Shown: positions 19,002 through 27,800 of the stretch, piece after piece
How positions within the stretch are numbered: the first letter of the stretch is position 1
How the letters are laid out: each line of letters opens with the position of its first letter
Source: Flavobacterium sp. IMCC34852
Lineage (GTDB): Bacteria; Bacteroidota; Bacteroidia; Flavobacteriales; Flavobacteriaceae
NCBI RefSeq assembly: GCF_030643905.1
Contig: NZ_CP121446.1
Span: 744,001 to 808,000, forward strand
Reading direction: 5' to 3'
DNA: 64,000 nucleotides
Notes under the pieces: model-generated
Told to the model about the DNA's origin: nothing
Seen by the model: only the letters and a program-made list of their open reading frames with translations
Database searches by the model: none
Made by a program: the position numbers and the translations under genes

Positions 19002-20162
19002 ATGAAACTCCCAAAATCACTACAAACCAAACTCGAGCAACGCCAAGCCAACAACGCTTTGCGCCAATTGCCTACAGCCAAAGATTTGGTAGATTTTGCC
19101 TCCAATGATTACATCGGGTTTGCCCATAGCGAAAGTATTTTCAATCAAACCCATCAATACCTTGCAGACCATAATATAAAAGTAAACGGCGCCACCGGTT
19201 CCCGATTAATCTCAGGAAACCATAATCTGTATGAAACAACAGAAAGTGTCATCGCCCACTTTCACCAAGCCGAAACCGCTTTAATTTTCAACTCAGGCTA
19301 CGATGCCAATGTTGGATTTTTCAGCGCCGTGCCGCAACGCAACGACATTATTCTGTACGACGAACTTTGCCACGCTTCCATCCGCGACGGTATCCAAATG
19401 AGTAATGCTAAAGCCTATAAATTTCAACACAATGATGTAGTAGATCTAGAAGAACTTCTCAGCAGATTTCAACCGACAACCGACAACCAACAACCGACAA
19501 CAATCTACCTTGTCACCGAATCCGTCTTCTCCATGGACGGTGATTGCCCTAACCTGGAAGAACTCGTTCAACTGGCGGAAAAATACAACGCCTATTTAGT
19601 GATTGATGAAGCTCATGCGCTAGGTGTTTTCGGCCAACAAGGAGAAGGTGTAATTCAAAGTTTAGGGTTACAAGACAAAGTCTTCGCTCGAATCATGACT
19701 TTCGGAAAAGGATTAGGTTGTCACGGTGCAGCCATTTTAGGCAGTGCCGAACTCAAAAGCTATTTGGTCAACTTCGCCCGAAGTTTTATTTACACCACCG
19801 GTTTGTCGCCACATTCGGTAGCTGCCATTTTAGTCGCGTACCAACATTTGGCCTCAGAGAAAACCGCACTACAAGCGTTAAGAAATAACATACTATTCTT
19901 CAACCAAGAAAAACTCCGCATAGGATTAAAACCCATGTTCGTTTACAGTAAATCGGCCATACAATGCGCTATCATTCCGGGGAATGACAAAGTAAAAAGC
20001 ATCGCTACCCAATTGCAGCAAAACGGGTTTGACGTAAAACCCATCTTATCCCCAACCGTTCCCGAAGGACAAGAACGCCTGCGCTTTTGCTTGCACAGTT
20101 ACAATTCTGAAACCGAAATCTTGAATGTCTTGGAATTGTTAGCTACTTTTGTGTTCAAATAA
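19002..20162 (+). CDS. bioF: 8-amino-7-oxononanoate synthase
   Basis: 386 residues, PLP enzyme joining pimeloyl-thioester and alanine, first step of biotin ring assembly. Visible: FASNDYIGFA, the substrate loop NGATGSRLISGNH, VTESVFSMDGD, VIDEAHALGVFG with the PLP-ring Asp/His, and the Schiff-base Lys in MTFGKGLGCHG. Residues 157-167 (QPTTDNQQPTT) come from a simple DNA repeat of CAACCGACAAC at 19470-19501, apparently inserted in a surface loop without breaking the frame. First gene of bioF-bioD-bioA, with bioD starting 6 nt after its stop. Confidence 0.97.
   Translation: MKLPKSLQTKLEQRQANNALRQLPTAKDLVDFASNDYIGFAHSESIFNQTHQYLADHNIKVNGATGSRLISGNHNLYETTESVIAHFHQAETALIFNSGYDANVGFFSAVPQRNDIILYDELCHASIRDGIQMSNAKAYKFQHNDVVDLEELLSRFQPTTDNQQPTTIYLVTESVFSMDGDCPNLEELVQLAEKYNAYLVIDEAHALGVFGQQGEGVIQSLGLQDKVFARIMTFGKGLGCHGAAILGSAELKSYLVNFARSFIYTTGLSPHSVAAILVAYQHLASEKTALQALRNNILFFNQEKLRIGLKPMFVYSKSAIQCAIIPGNDKVKSIATQLQQNGFDVKPILSPTVPEGQERLRFCLHSYNSETEILNVLELLATFVFK
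19470..19501. repeat. In-frame CAACCGACAAC simple repeat inside bioF
   Basis: About three overlapping copies of CAACCGACAAC, 32 nt, encoding bioF residues 157-167. Confidence 0.7.
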
Positions 20163-20168
20163 AAATCT

Positions 20169-20786
20169 ATGAAAATTTTTATCACAGGAATCGGTACCGA
20201 TGTCGGCAAAACTGTAGCGTCAGCTATAGTAACCGAAGCCTTGGAAGCCGATTATTGGAAACCCGTACAAGCCGGCGATTTAGCACTTTCGGATACGCAT
20301 AAAGTCAAAGCGAAAATCTCAAATCCCAATTCCCAATTCCATCAGAATGCTTATGCGCTCAACACTCCGGCCAGTCCGCATTTGGCTGCTGCGTTAGACG
20401 GCATTGTTATCGATTTAAAAAAAATCACAGAACCTAAAACCAACAATCATTTGGTGGTAGAAGGCGCCGGGGGTGTTTTCGTCCCGTTAAATGACCAAGA
20501 TTGTGTCATCGATTTAATACAGCCCGATTACAAAGTCATCGTCGTTTCCCGACACTATTTAGGCAGTATCAATCATACGTTACTAACTATTGAAGCACTA
20601 CAAAACCGAAAAATAAAAGTGGCCGGAATCATTTTCTCCGGAGATGAAAACAAAGCGACCGAAGACATTATTTTAAATAAAACCGGCGTAAAATGTATTG
20701 GTCGAATTGACAATGAACCGTATTTCGATGCGAATGTGATTGCTTATTACGCTGATAAATTTCGGGATAATCTTTTAAATCTTTAA
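20169..20786 (+). CDS. bioD: Dethiobiotin synthetase
   Basis: 205 residues. It carboxylates 7,8-diaminopelargonate to dethiobiotin with ATP. The P-loop GIGTDVGKT is at residues 7-15 with the conserved Lys after it (YWKPVQAG, Lys32), and EGAGGVFVPL is the second family block. A small AATCCCAATTCCC repeat encodes SNPNSQ near residue 54, another simple-repeat intrusion. Packed between bioF (6 nt) and bioA (4 nt). Confidence 0.96.
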   Translation: MKIFITGIGTDVGKTVASAIVTEALEADYWKPVQAGDLALSDTHKVKAKISNPNSQFHQNAYALNTPASPHLAAALDGIVIDLKKITEPKTNNHLVVEGAGGVFVPLNDQDCVIDLIQPDYKVIVVSRHYLGSINHTLLTIEALQNRKIKVAGIIFSGDENKATEDIILNKTGVKCIGRIDNEPYFDANVIAYYADKFRDNLLNL

Positions 20787-20790
20787 CGGC

Positions 20791-22062
20791 ATGAACCTAT
20801 CCGAAAAAGACCAACTATACAACTGGCATCCTTACACCCAACACAAAACCACCGGCCTATTGCCTGCCATTGTCAAAGGCGAAGGCGCTTTGCTTTGGGA
20901 TGAAAACGGCAAAGAATTTATCGATGCTATTGCCTCTTGGTGGGTCAATCCGTTTGGCCATTCTAACCGAGTGATAGCAGATGCCATTTACCAACAGTTA
21001 ACGACCTTAGAACACGTTTTATTCGGCGGGTTTACCCATAACAAAGCAGTAGAATTGTCGGAGAAACTGCTCTCCATTTTGCCTACTAACCAAAAGAAAT
21101 TTTTTTATTCCGATAACGGTTCAACCGCTGTTGAAGTGGCACTCAAAGGCGCTTTGCAATATTATTACAACCAAGGCCAAAAACGCACCAAAATCATTGC
21201 TTTTGAAGACGCTTTTCACGGTGATACTTTTGGCGCCATGGCCGCCAGCGGGATTACTTTTTATACCGAAGCGTTTCAAGGTTCTATGTTAGAAGTCGCA
21301 CGCATTCCGGTGCCTGTAAAAGGGAAGGAAGAACAAAGTTTGAAAGCTTTAACCGATTTGGTGGCTACCCAAGAATACGCTGCCTTTATCTTTGAACCTT
21401 TGGTGCAAGGTGCCGCCGGCATGGTCATGTATGAAGCGGAAATACTTGATAAATTAATCGCTGTTTGCCAACAAAATAAAGTCTTTACCATAGCCGATGA
21501 AGTCATGACAGGCTTTGGTAAAACCGGGAAAACCTTCGCTTCCGATTATTTAGTAAACAAACCCGATATGATGTGTTTGTCTAAAGCCTTAACCGGTGGC
21601 ACGATTCCTATGGCAATTACCACTTTTGCCCAAGAAATCTTCGATGGTTTTTATAATGATGATGTCAATAAAGCTTTGTTTCACGGTCATACCTTTACCG
21701 CTAATCCTACGGGTTGCGCCGCCGCTTTGGCGAGTATAGGTTTGCTGGAAACTCAGCAGATGCAAGATAATATTTCAAGAATTCATGCCCAACATTTGGC
21801 TTTCGCCCAAAAAATGAAAGACCATCCTAAAGTCAAAACCACTCGCGTACTCGGTGTAATTTTTGCCTTAGAAATCAAAACCGACAGCGCCGAAAGTTAT
21901 TACGGAAACATGCGAATGAAACTCTATAACTTCTTTATCCAAAATGGTGTGATTCTGCGACCGGTCGGCAATATCGTTTACATTTTACCGCCGTATATTA
22001 TTTCAACGGAACAACTGGAAAAGGTTTACAGTATAGTTGAACAAGCGGTGGAAATGGTTTAG
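20791..22062 (+). CDS. bioA: Adenosylmethionine-8-amino-7-oxononanoate aminotransferase
   Basis: 423 residues, class III aminotransferase making 7,8-diaminopelargonate. Visible: WHPYTQH (SAM/KAPA site), ASWWVNPFGHSN, FFYSDNGSTAVEVALK, ADEVMTGFGKTG with the cofactor Asp, the Schiff-base Lys in MCLSKALTGGTIP, and HGHTFTANPTGCAAA. The stop codon TAG is the first bases of a 125-bp repeat element. The gene's last 26 bases are present again just beyond that element (22192-22217), so the 3' end has been duplicated. Confidence 0.97.
   Translation: MNLSEKDQLYNWHPYTQHKTTGLLPAIVKGEGALLWDENGKEFIDAIASWWVNPFGHSNRVIADAIYQQLTTLEHVLFGGFTHNKAVELSEKLLSILPTNQKKFFYSDNGSTAVEVALKGALQYYYNQGQKRTKIIAFEDAFHGDTFGAMAASGITFYTEAFQGSMLEVARIPVPVKGKEEQSLKALTDLVATQEYAAFIFEPLVQGAAGMVMYEAEILDKLIAVCQQNKVFTIADEVMTGFGKTGKTFASDYLVNKPDMMCLSKALTGGTIPMAITTFAQEIFDGFYNDDVNKALFHGHTFTANPTGCAAALASIGLLETQQMQDNISRIHAQHLAFAQKMKDHPKVKTTRVLGVIFALEIKTDSAESYYGNMRMKLYNFFIQNGVILRPVGNIVYILPPYIISTEQLEKVYSIVEQAVEMV
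22037..22062 (+). repeat. 26-bp direct repeat, left copy (end of bioA)
   Basis: Matches 22192-22217 at 23 of 26 positions. Both copies encode the bioA C-terminus (EQ-x-VEMV-stop) and enclose the 125-bp element. Confidence 0.8.
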
Positions 22063-22185
22063 CCCTTCGACAAGCTCAGGGTGACAAAGTACAGTCGATT
22101 GGGTTTAGTGTAAGTAACGCAATTTATCTTCTTTTATGAATAAACAATTGATTATACACTTGTCAGTCTGAGCCTGTCGAAGACC
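22061..22185. mobile_element. 125-bp repeat element, copy 1 (MITE-like)
   Basis: Begins AGCCCTTCGACAAGCTCAGG and ends GCCTGTCGAAGACC; the outer ~25 bp are imperfect inverted repeats. About 92 percent identical to copy 2 at 23530-23654. No coding capacity. The 308-nt gap after bioA consists of this element, a direct repeat, a CACAGAT-type palindrome and the promoter of the next gene. Confidence 0.8.
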
Positions 22186-22191
22186 TTTTCT

Positions 22192-22217
22192 TTGAACAAG
22201 TGGTGGAAATGGTATAA
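22192..22217 (+). repeat. 26-bp direct repeat, right copy (duplicated bioA 3' end)
   Basis: See 22037-22062. Consistent with a long target duplication or an older bioA terminus displaced by the element. Confidence 0.8.
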
Positions 22218-22225
22218 ATCTTAGC

Positions 22226-22304
22226 ACACAGATGCCTCGGATTAAACAGATTTTCACGGATTTTTTTATCTGTGTTTGTCCGTAGTATCTGTTTCATCTG
22301 TGTT
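22226..22304. repeat. CACAGAT/ATCTGTG palindromic dispersed repeat
   Basis: Arms ACACAGATG (22226-22234) and CATCTGTGT (22295-22303), with inner ACAGAT/ATCTGT motifs. This type of repeat is known from many bacterial genomes; only one copy was seen here. Confidence 0.6.
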
Positions 22305-22345
22305 CTTAAATTTTGAGAATAGGCTAGACTTTTTCAAAGAATAAC

Positions 22346-22353
22346 TACCTTTG
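22346..22353 (+). promoter_or_regulatory. Candidate -7 box for the ketoacyl synthase gene
   Basis: TACCTTTG, 17 nt before the ATG at 22371. It suggests separate transcription from bioA. Confidence 0.5.
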
Positions 22354-22370
22354 CCGCACAATACACCACC

Positions 22371-23531
22371 ATGTTGAAAACCAAAATTGCCATTACTTCT
22401 CTCGCCTCGATTTCGCCTTTGGGAAAAAACCCGGAGGAGATTTGGGCCAATTATCTTTCGCCAAAGACTTTAATTACTACCAAAGATTTTAATGGCAAAA
22501 GTCAGTTCGTGGCAACAATTCCTGTTGACATCAGAAAGGAAATGGACGCTTTGCGCAAAGAAGACATCAAATACAAAGCCTTAGACGAAACAGTTTTGTT
22601 AGCCATATTAGCATCGCGCCAAGCCATTAAAAAGGCAGGTTGGCAACAAGGTGCCGACTTCGGAATTAACATTGGTTCCTCACGCGGTGCCACACAATTG
22701 TTTGAAAAATACCATCAAGAATTTATCGAAACCGGAAAAACGGCCACGCTGACTTCTCCAACCACAACCCTGGGCAATATTTCTTCTTGGGTAGCGCATG
22801 ATTTAAAAAGTGCCGGACCCGAAATCTCGCATTCTATAACTTGTTCAACAGCTTTGCATGCGGTTTTGAATGCCGTGGCTTGGCTGCAATCGGGCTTGGC
22901 GACTAAGTTTTTGGTGGGCGGCAGTGAAGCTCCTTTAACCGCTTTTACTTTGGCCCAAATGCAAGCGTTAAAGATTTATGCGAATGAAGAACAACTGTTT
23001 CCTTGTCGCGCCTTCGACTTGACCAAAACCAAAAATTCCATGGTCTTAGGCGAAGCAGCTTCGGTGGCTTGTTTAGAATTGGGCGAAAGCCCAAAAGCCT
23101 TAGGCTATATAACCGGAATAGGCTATGCTACTGACGATTTACAACACAACATTTCCATCTCGGAAGACGCTCAATGTTTCCAAAAATCGATGGCGATGGC
23201 GTTGCAAAATACACCTTTGGAGGAAGTCGATGCGATTGTGATGCACGCACCGGGAACGCTTAAAGGCGATACTTCCGAATACAAAGCGATACAAAAAGTC
23301 TTCGGGAATAACTTACCCATGCTCACTACCAACAAATGGAAAATAGGCCACACTTTCGGTGCCTCAGGTATGCTGAATATCGAATTGGCTTTGCTCATGC
23401 TGCAACACCAAACGTTTATCGGAATTCCGTATATAGAAGAACCGAATCCGCGCAAAGCGATACGAAAAGTATTGATTAACGCTGTTGGTTTCGGAGGGAA
23501 TGCGGTGAGTGTGTTGGTTTCAAAAGAGTAG
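22371..23531 (+). CDS. Beta-ketoacyl-ACP synthase (FabF/KAS-like, orphan)
   Basis: 386 residues, slightly shorter than FabF (about 412). The Cys-His-His triad is intact: Cys158 in SITCSTALHA, His in VMHAPGTLKGDTSE, and His in WKIGHTFGASG, so condensation activity is likely. The N-terminal part is divergent from housekeeping FabF. No ACP, ketoreductase or other fatty-acid gene is adjacent; instead it follows bioF-D-A and lies between two directly oriented 125-bp repeats. A part in making the pimeloyl precursor of biotin is an inference from position. It could equally be a spare FabF. The TAG stop is supplied by repeat copy 2. Confidence 0.88.
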   Translation: MLKTKIAITSLASISPLGKNPEEIWANYLSPKTLITTKDFNGKSQFVATIPVDIRKEMDALRKEDIKYKALDETVLLAILASRQAIKKAGWQQGADFGINIGSSRGATQLFEKYHQEFIETGKTATLTSPTTTLGNISSWVAHDLKSAGPEISHSITCSTALHAVLNAVAWLQSGLATKFLVGGSEAPLTAFTLAQMQALKIYANEEQLFPCRAFDLTKTKNSMVLGEAASVACLELGESPKALGYITGIGYATDDLQHNISISEDAQCFQKSMAMALQNTPLEEVDAIVMHAPGTLKGDTSEYKAIQKVFGNNLPMLTTNKWKIGHTFGASGMLNIELALLMLQHQTFIGIPYIEEPNPRKAIRKVLINAVGFGGNAVSVLVSKE

Positions 23532-23654
23532 CCCTTCGACAAGCTCAGGGTGACAAAGTGCAGACGATTGGATTTAGTGTAAGATATGCAATTTGTCTTC
23601 TTTTACGAATAAACAATTGATTATACAGTTGTCAGTCTGAGCCTGTCGAAGACC
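23530..23654. mobile_element. 125-bp repeat element, copy 2 (MITE-like)
   Basis: Same orientation and length as copy 1. Its left end provides the stop codon of the ketoacyl synthase; its right end, read on the minus strand, encodes the last residues and TGA stop of recX. No flanking direct repeat was seen for this copy. Confidence 0.8.
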
Positions 23655-24114
23655 CAAACTCTTTCATTTTCTCGTAAACGAGATGACTTTCCCAACCTCT
23701 GCGCAATAAGTAATCACAAAACTTCTTGTTCTTTTTTTGACCTTTTCTTTCAGTTAGGCTGTGCCAATGGCGCTCGGCTAATGCGTCAAATGTGGCTTGG
23801 TATTCTTCTTCGGAGATTTCGGTTAACGCGGCTTTGATATTGGGTGCGGAAATGTGTCGCTGCTTGAGTTCGTTGATGATGCGCGTTTTACCCCAAGATT
23901 TAATGCGGTGTTTGCCACGGGCGAAACTTCGGGCGAAGCGCTCTTCGTTGAGGAAATTGTGTTGCAGCAAATGCACCACTATCACATCAATCTCCTCGCT
24001 TTTCATACCCAATAGGTACAACTTATCCACTACTTCACTATGACAACGCTCTTGGTAGGAACAGTAATATTCCAATTTAAGCGTGGCTTCGGAAAGGGTA
24101 AGTTTTTCGGTCAT
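23632..24114 (-). CDS. recX: Regulatory protein RecX
   Basis: 160 residues with the three-helix repeats of RecX: YCSYQERCHSEVVDKL, LLQHNFLNEERFARSFARGK (the central signature), WGKTRIINELKQR, and a third repeat with FCDYLLRRGWESHLVYEKM. RecX modulates RecA filaments. recA is not in this window. The C-terminal GSSTGSD and the stop are encoded by the end of 125-bp repeat copy 2, so the natural C-terminus has been replaced or extended by a few residues. Convergent with the ketoacyl synthase gene. Confidence 0.93.
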   Translation of the reverse strand: MTEKLTLSEATLKLEYYCSYQERCHSEVVDKLYLLGMKSEEIDVIVVHLLQHNFLNEERFARSFARGKHRIKSWGKTRIINELKQRHISAPNIKAALTEISEEEYQATFDALAERHWHSLTERKGQKKNKKFCDYLLRRGWESHLVYEKMKEFGSSTGSD

Positions 24115-24141
24115 GGGTTTTGGTAGTAGGCGTAAAAGTAG

Positions 24142-24190
24142 GGAATTTTGGGGAAAGGGGAAAGGGGAAAGGGAAAAGGGATAAGGGAAG
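24142..24190. repeat. GGGGAAA purine-rich simple repeat upstream of recX
   Basis: Runs of GGGGAAAGGGGAAAGGG and variants in the non-coding 24115-24886 gap. Confidence 0.6.
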
Positions 24191-24225
24191 TTTTTTGTAG
24201 CAGTTTATCTTGTTACACTTTTTCA

Positions 24226-24273
24226 CTGCCAACTGACCACTAAACACTGACCACTGACCACTGACCACTCCAA
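24226..24273. repeat. ACTGACCACT microrepeat, left flank of minisatellite
   Basis: Four or more copies of ACTGACCACT-like units. A second cluster lies at 24546-24580, and both end in CCACTCCAA. Confidence 0.65.
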
Positions 24274-24512
24274 GTTGGAATCGTGCTGCTCTGCTTTAGG
24301 ATTGTGCTGCTCCAAGTTAGGATAGTTGTTTCCCGGGGAGGAAAGTCTGCTCTGGGTTGGGATTGTGCTACTCTGATTTAGGATTGTGCTGCTCCAAGTT
24401 GGGATAGTGCTGTTCTGAGTTGGAATCGTGATGCTCCGGGTTGGGATTTTACTGTTTCGGGTTGGGATTGTGCTTTCCCAAGTTAGAAAACCGGTGTTTC
24501 AGATTGGGTTAG
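24273..24512. repeat. Degenerate 21-bp minisatellite, about 11 units
   Basis: Units follow AGTTGGGATTGTGCTGCTCTG with variation, and one unit is 19 bp. Read on the minus strand, the unit encodes a heptad of the form Q/W/R-S-S-T-I-P-T, but stops and the 19-bp unit break any long frame, so no gene is called. The 772-nt gap 24115-24886 holds only repeats and the promoter of the next gene. Confidence 0.75.
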
Positions 24513-24545
24513 GTCTGTAGTAATCTCTTCTCGCTTACCTTTTTT

Positions 24546-24580
24546 ACTAAACACTGACCACTGAATACTGACCACTCCAA
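24546..24580. repeat. ACTGACCACT microrepeat, right flank of minisatellite
   Basis: AAACACTGACCACT and ACTGACCACTCCAA units matching the left flank at 24226-24273. Confidence 0.6.
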
Positions 24581-24747
24581 CTATCATTCAAAGGCCTACA
24601 AAAAAGCGTAAGCCAAAACACTACTCCAACCTAGGCTATCATAAGATTTAACCGATATTTTAGCCTACAACCGTTTCAATTTGAAAGCAATACCCCAAAT
24701 TGTTAAAAAAAATGTTGATTACTTAATCATTTCTTAAACCAAACCCC

Positions 24748-24777
24748 TTGTTTTTTAGTAATTTAGATGTAGTTTTG
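24748..24777 (+). promoter_or_regulatory. Promoter of the large T9SS surface protein
   Basis: TTG, 19-nt spacer, TAGTTTTG. It predicts a leader of about 100 nt. Confidence 0.6.
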
Positions 24778-24886
24778 TAGCCCCTTTTCTATCTGTCATT
24801 TCTTGGCCTTTTTTTGTGCGCCAAAAATTGTGATTTGACGTGCCCAAAATTTAACAGATGACTATGAAACTATATTTTATAATTGT

Positions 24887-27800
24887 ATGAAATTTAAATT
24901 ATTACTGGTTACTTTTTTTGCTTTAGTACTTAATTCGGTTAGTTCTTATGGGCAGGTTACCATCTTTTCAGAAAACATGGGAACGCCATCAGCAAACACA
25001 GCAATTGCTACTTATGTCGGTGGAACAGCTCCGGCAACTTTCCAAAACGTATCTACTTTAACTTATACAGGAGTTGGAACAACAGATGTGAGAACTTCTA
25101 CACCTTCTACTGGTTATGCGGGTGCGTCTGGAAATGGAAATGTGTTTATAACAAGCACTATAGGAAATTCTTTCCAGATTTCCGGTATTAATACCTCTGG
25201 TTATACATCTTTGTCTTTATCTTTTGGGCAGCATAAGAGTACAACAGGGAGTACAGGTTCAGATCTTTTAGTTGAAGTTAGTTCAGATGGAACAACGTAT
25301 ACAGCACTAACTTATACAAGAGCAACTGGTACAGGAACTGCTGTTTGGGCTTTGGTTACTCCAACCGGAACTATTCCTTCAACGACGAATTTAAGAATTA
25401 GATTTAGACAAACTGCTACTGCGACTCAATACAGAATTGACGACGTAGTTTTAACAGGAACGGTAGCCGGAATTGTGAGTATCGCTTCAGGAAACTGGAG
25501 TGACCCTGCCACTTGGACCGGAGGCAATGTGCCTGATCCCAGTGAAAATGCTATCATTCAAAACGGTCACGTAGTAACCATGGACAGCGCCACTTATAAC
25601 ATTAGAAATGCCAATACTACTGTTGATGCCGGTGGTACATTGGCCACGAACTTAACTTTTACCAATAACGGAATCGCTACCATCAACGGAACGTTTCAAA
25701 TCAATGCCGGTGGTTACGCTGATGGGACTAATTTGTCTTATGGGACCAATGGGACACTCAACTTTAATACGGGCTGGACTTACAACGTTGCGAATACGCA
25801 TACTTATTGGCCGGCTGCTGTTGGTGCTCCAAAGAATGTAAACATTGCTTCGGGCACTACGGTGGTAATGGCTATCAATGCTTACCGTGCCATTAGTACC
25901 GGTGGTGTGTTGAGCATAGCCGGTGCTTTAACTTTGACCACCAATCCAACCATTACCGTTAACGGAACTTTGCGTTTGGATGCCGGAGGGTATTTGAACG
26001 CAGGTGCTATGCCAATTTACGGTAATGCCTCGACTTTGCTTTACAATACCGGAGGCACTTATGGTCGCGGTTTAGAGTGGAATGCAGCCGGAGTAGGTAC
26101 TATCGGCACTACGCCGGGGTATCCGAATCATGTACAAATCAGCAACAATACTACGATTAATTATATCAACGGTGCGGCTTCGGGTGCTGTAGGGTCTAAA
26201 GCCATAGCCGGTAATTTGACTATCGATGCCGGTAGTGCTTTACACATGGATTATGGCAGTGTGTCGGCCGGAGGCGAATTAGTAGTAGCCGGAAATATAA
26301 CCAATGCCGGAACCCTAACTTTAGGATTTGCCGTAGGCGATGATTTGCGAGTAACCGGAAACTTAACCAATACCGGGACTTTCAACGGCAGCAACAGAGC
26401 GGTTTATTTTAACCGAACCGGAACCCAAATTGTTACATCGGCAGCAGGAATAACCATTCCGTATTTGCGCACCGCCGGTAGCGGAACAACGGTGCAATTC
26501 ACCGCCGGAACCAATGTCGTAGTATCGGCAGCTTTAACCGGAAATGCGGTTGTTTTTGGCAGCGCTTCGGATGTGATTGATCTTAACGGAAATACCTTAA
26601 CCATAGGAACAGCCTCCGTAGCCAATGTCATCGTAGGAACCGGAACTTTCAAAGGAAGTACGACTTCTAACCTAACATTATTAGGAACGGGCAGTATTGG
26701 AACAGTCTATTTTACGACCGGTTTCCAAAACTTGGGCACCTTTACCGTAAACAGAACTTCGGGCGCTGTGGCTTGTGTGTTGGGGTCGCCTTTAGCAGTC
26801 AATACATCTTTGGCCTTGACCAATGGTATTGTTGATTTAGGGAATAACCCAATGACCATCGGCGCTTCGGGAACGATTACCGGTGCTTCTTCGAGTAACT
26901 TTATCATAGCCGATGTGGCGAATGGAGCGAGTGTTGCTTTGCGCAAAACTTTATCAGCGGCCGGAACCTTTACTTTCCCTATAGGCGATAGTGCTGCTTC
27001 GGCAGACGGTATGCAATATTCACCGGTAACCGTGGTTTTCTCCGGTGGAACTTATGGCGGTTATGCCGGATTTGCCGTAAATGATATTAAAGAACCCAAT
27101 TTAGATGCTTCAACCCATTATATCACACGTTATTGGAAAGTGACTACTTCGGGAATCGCACCAACCACTTATGCCGTTACGGGAACTTACTTGCCGGTAG
27201 ATGTAGTAGGAACAGAAGCGACTTGTCAATCCAACCAATGGAACGGCGCGAGCTGGACCAATGGTGGAGCACCGGTTACCACCAATACCATGAGCATTAC
27301 TTGCAATACTTTCCCGGCGACCAATCATTTAACTGCCGGTGCCAGAGACCGCGAGATTAATGTAGTACAAGTAGCAACCAATTATTTAAACGGAAGCACT
27401 TATGATTTTGGAACAGTATTGACAAGTGCTACTTTAGATGTGGTGTTTACCATTCAAAACTTAGGACAACAAACCATCACGCTAACCAATCCTGCCCCAA
27501 CGATTTCGGGTAATCCTCCTTATTCGGTATTTGCTAATTATTCGGGAGCTACAGTGCCAATTATCAGCGGAACTACGCCGGGCACGAGAACATTTACCAT
27601 TCGTTTTGCACCAACTGCAGCAGGTACATTTACCGGAAGTGCAACCATCATTAACAATGATTCGAATGAGAATCCGTATGTAATCAACTTCACCGGAGTG
27701 GGACAATTGCCACAGCCGGATATCAATCTTCAGGGATTGGGCAACAATATTGCGCCGGGCAATACGCCGGTAGGAACAGACAATACCTTATTTGCCGCGC

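Noticed and set aside
24077..24268. 63-codon minus-strand frame upstream of recX
   Set aside because: Encodes low-complexity sequence from the GGGGAAA and ACTGACCACT repeats; no support as a gene.
24273..24512. Repeat array that could be mistaken for CRISPR
   Set aside because: Units are contiguous 21-mers without unique spacers, are degenerate, and no cas gene is nearby.
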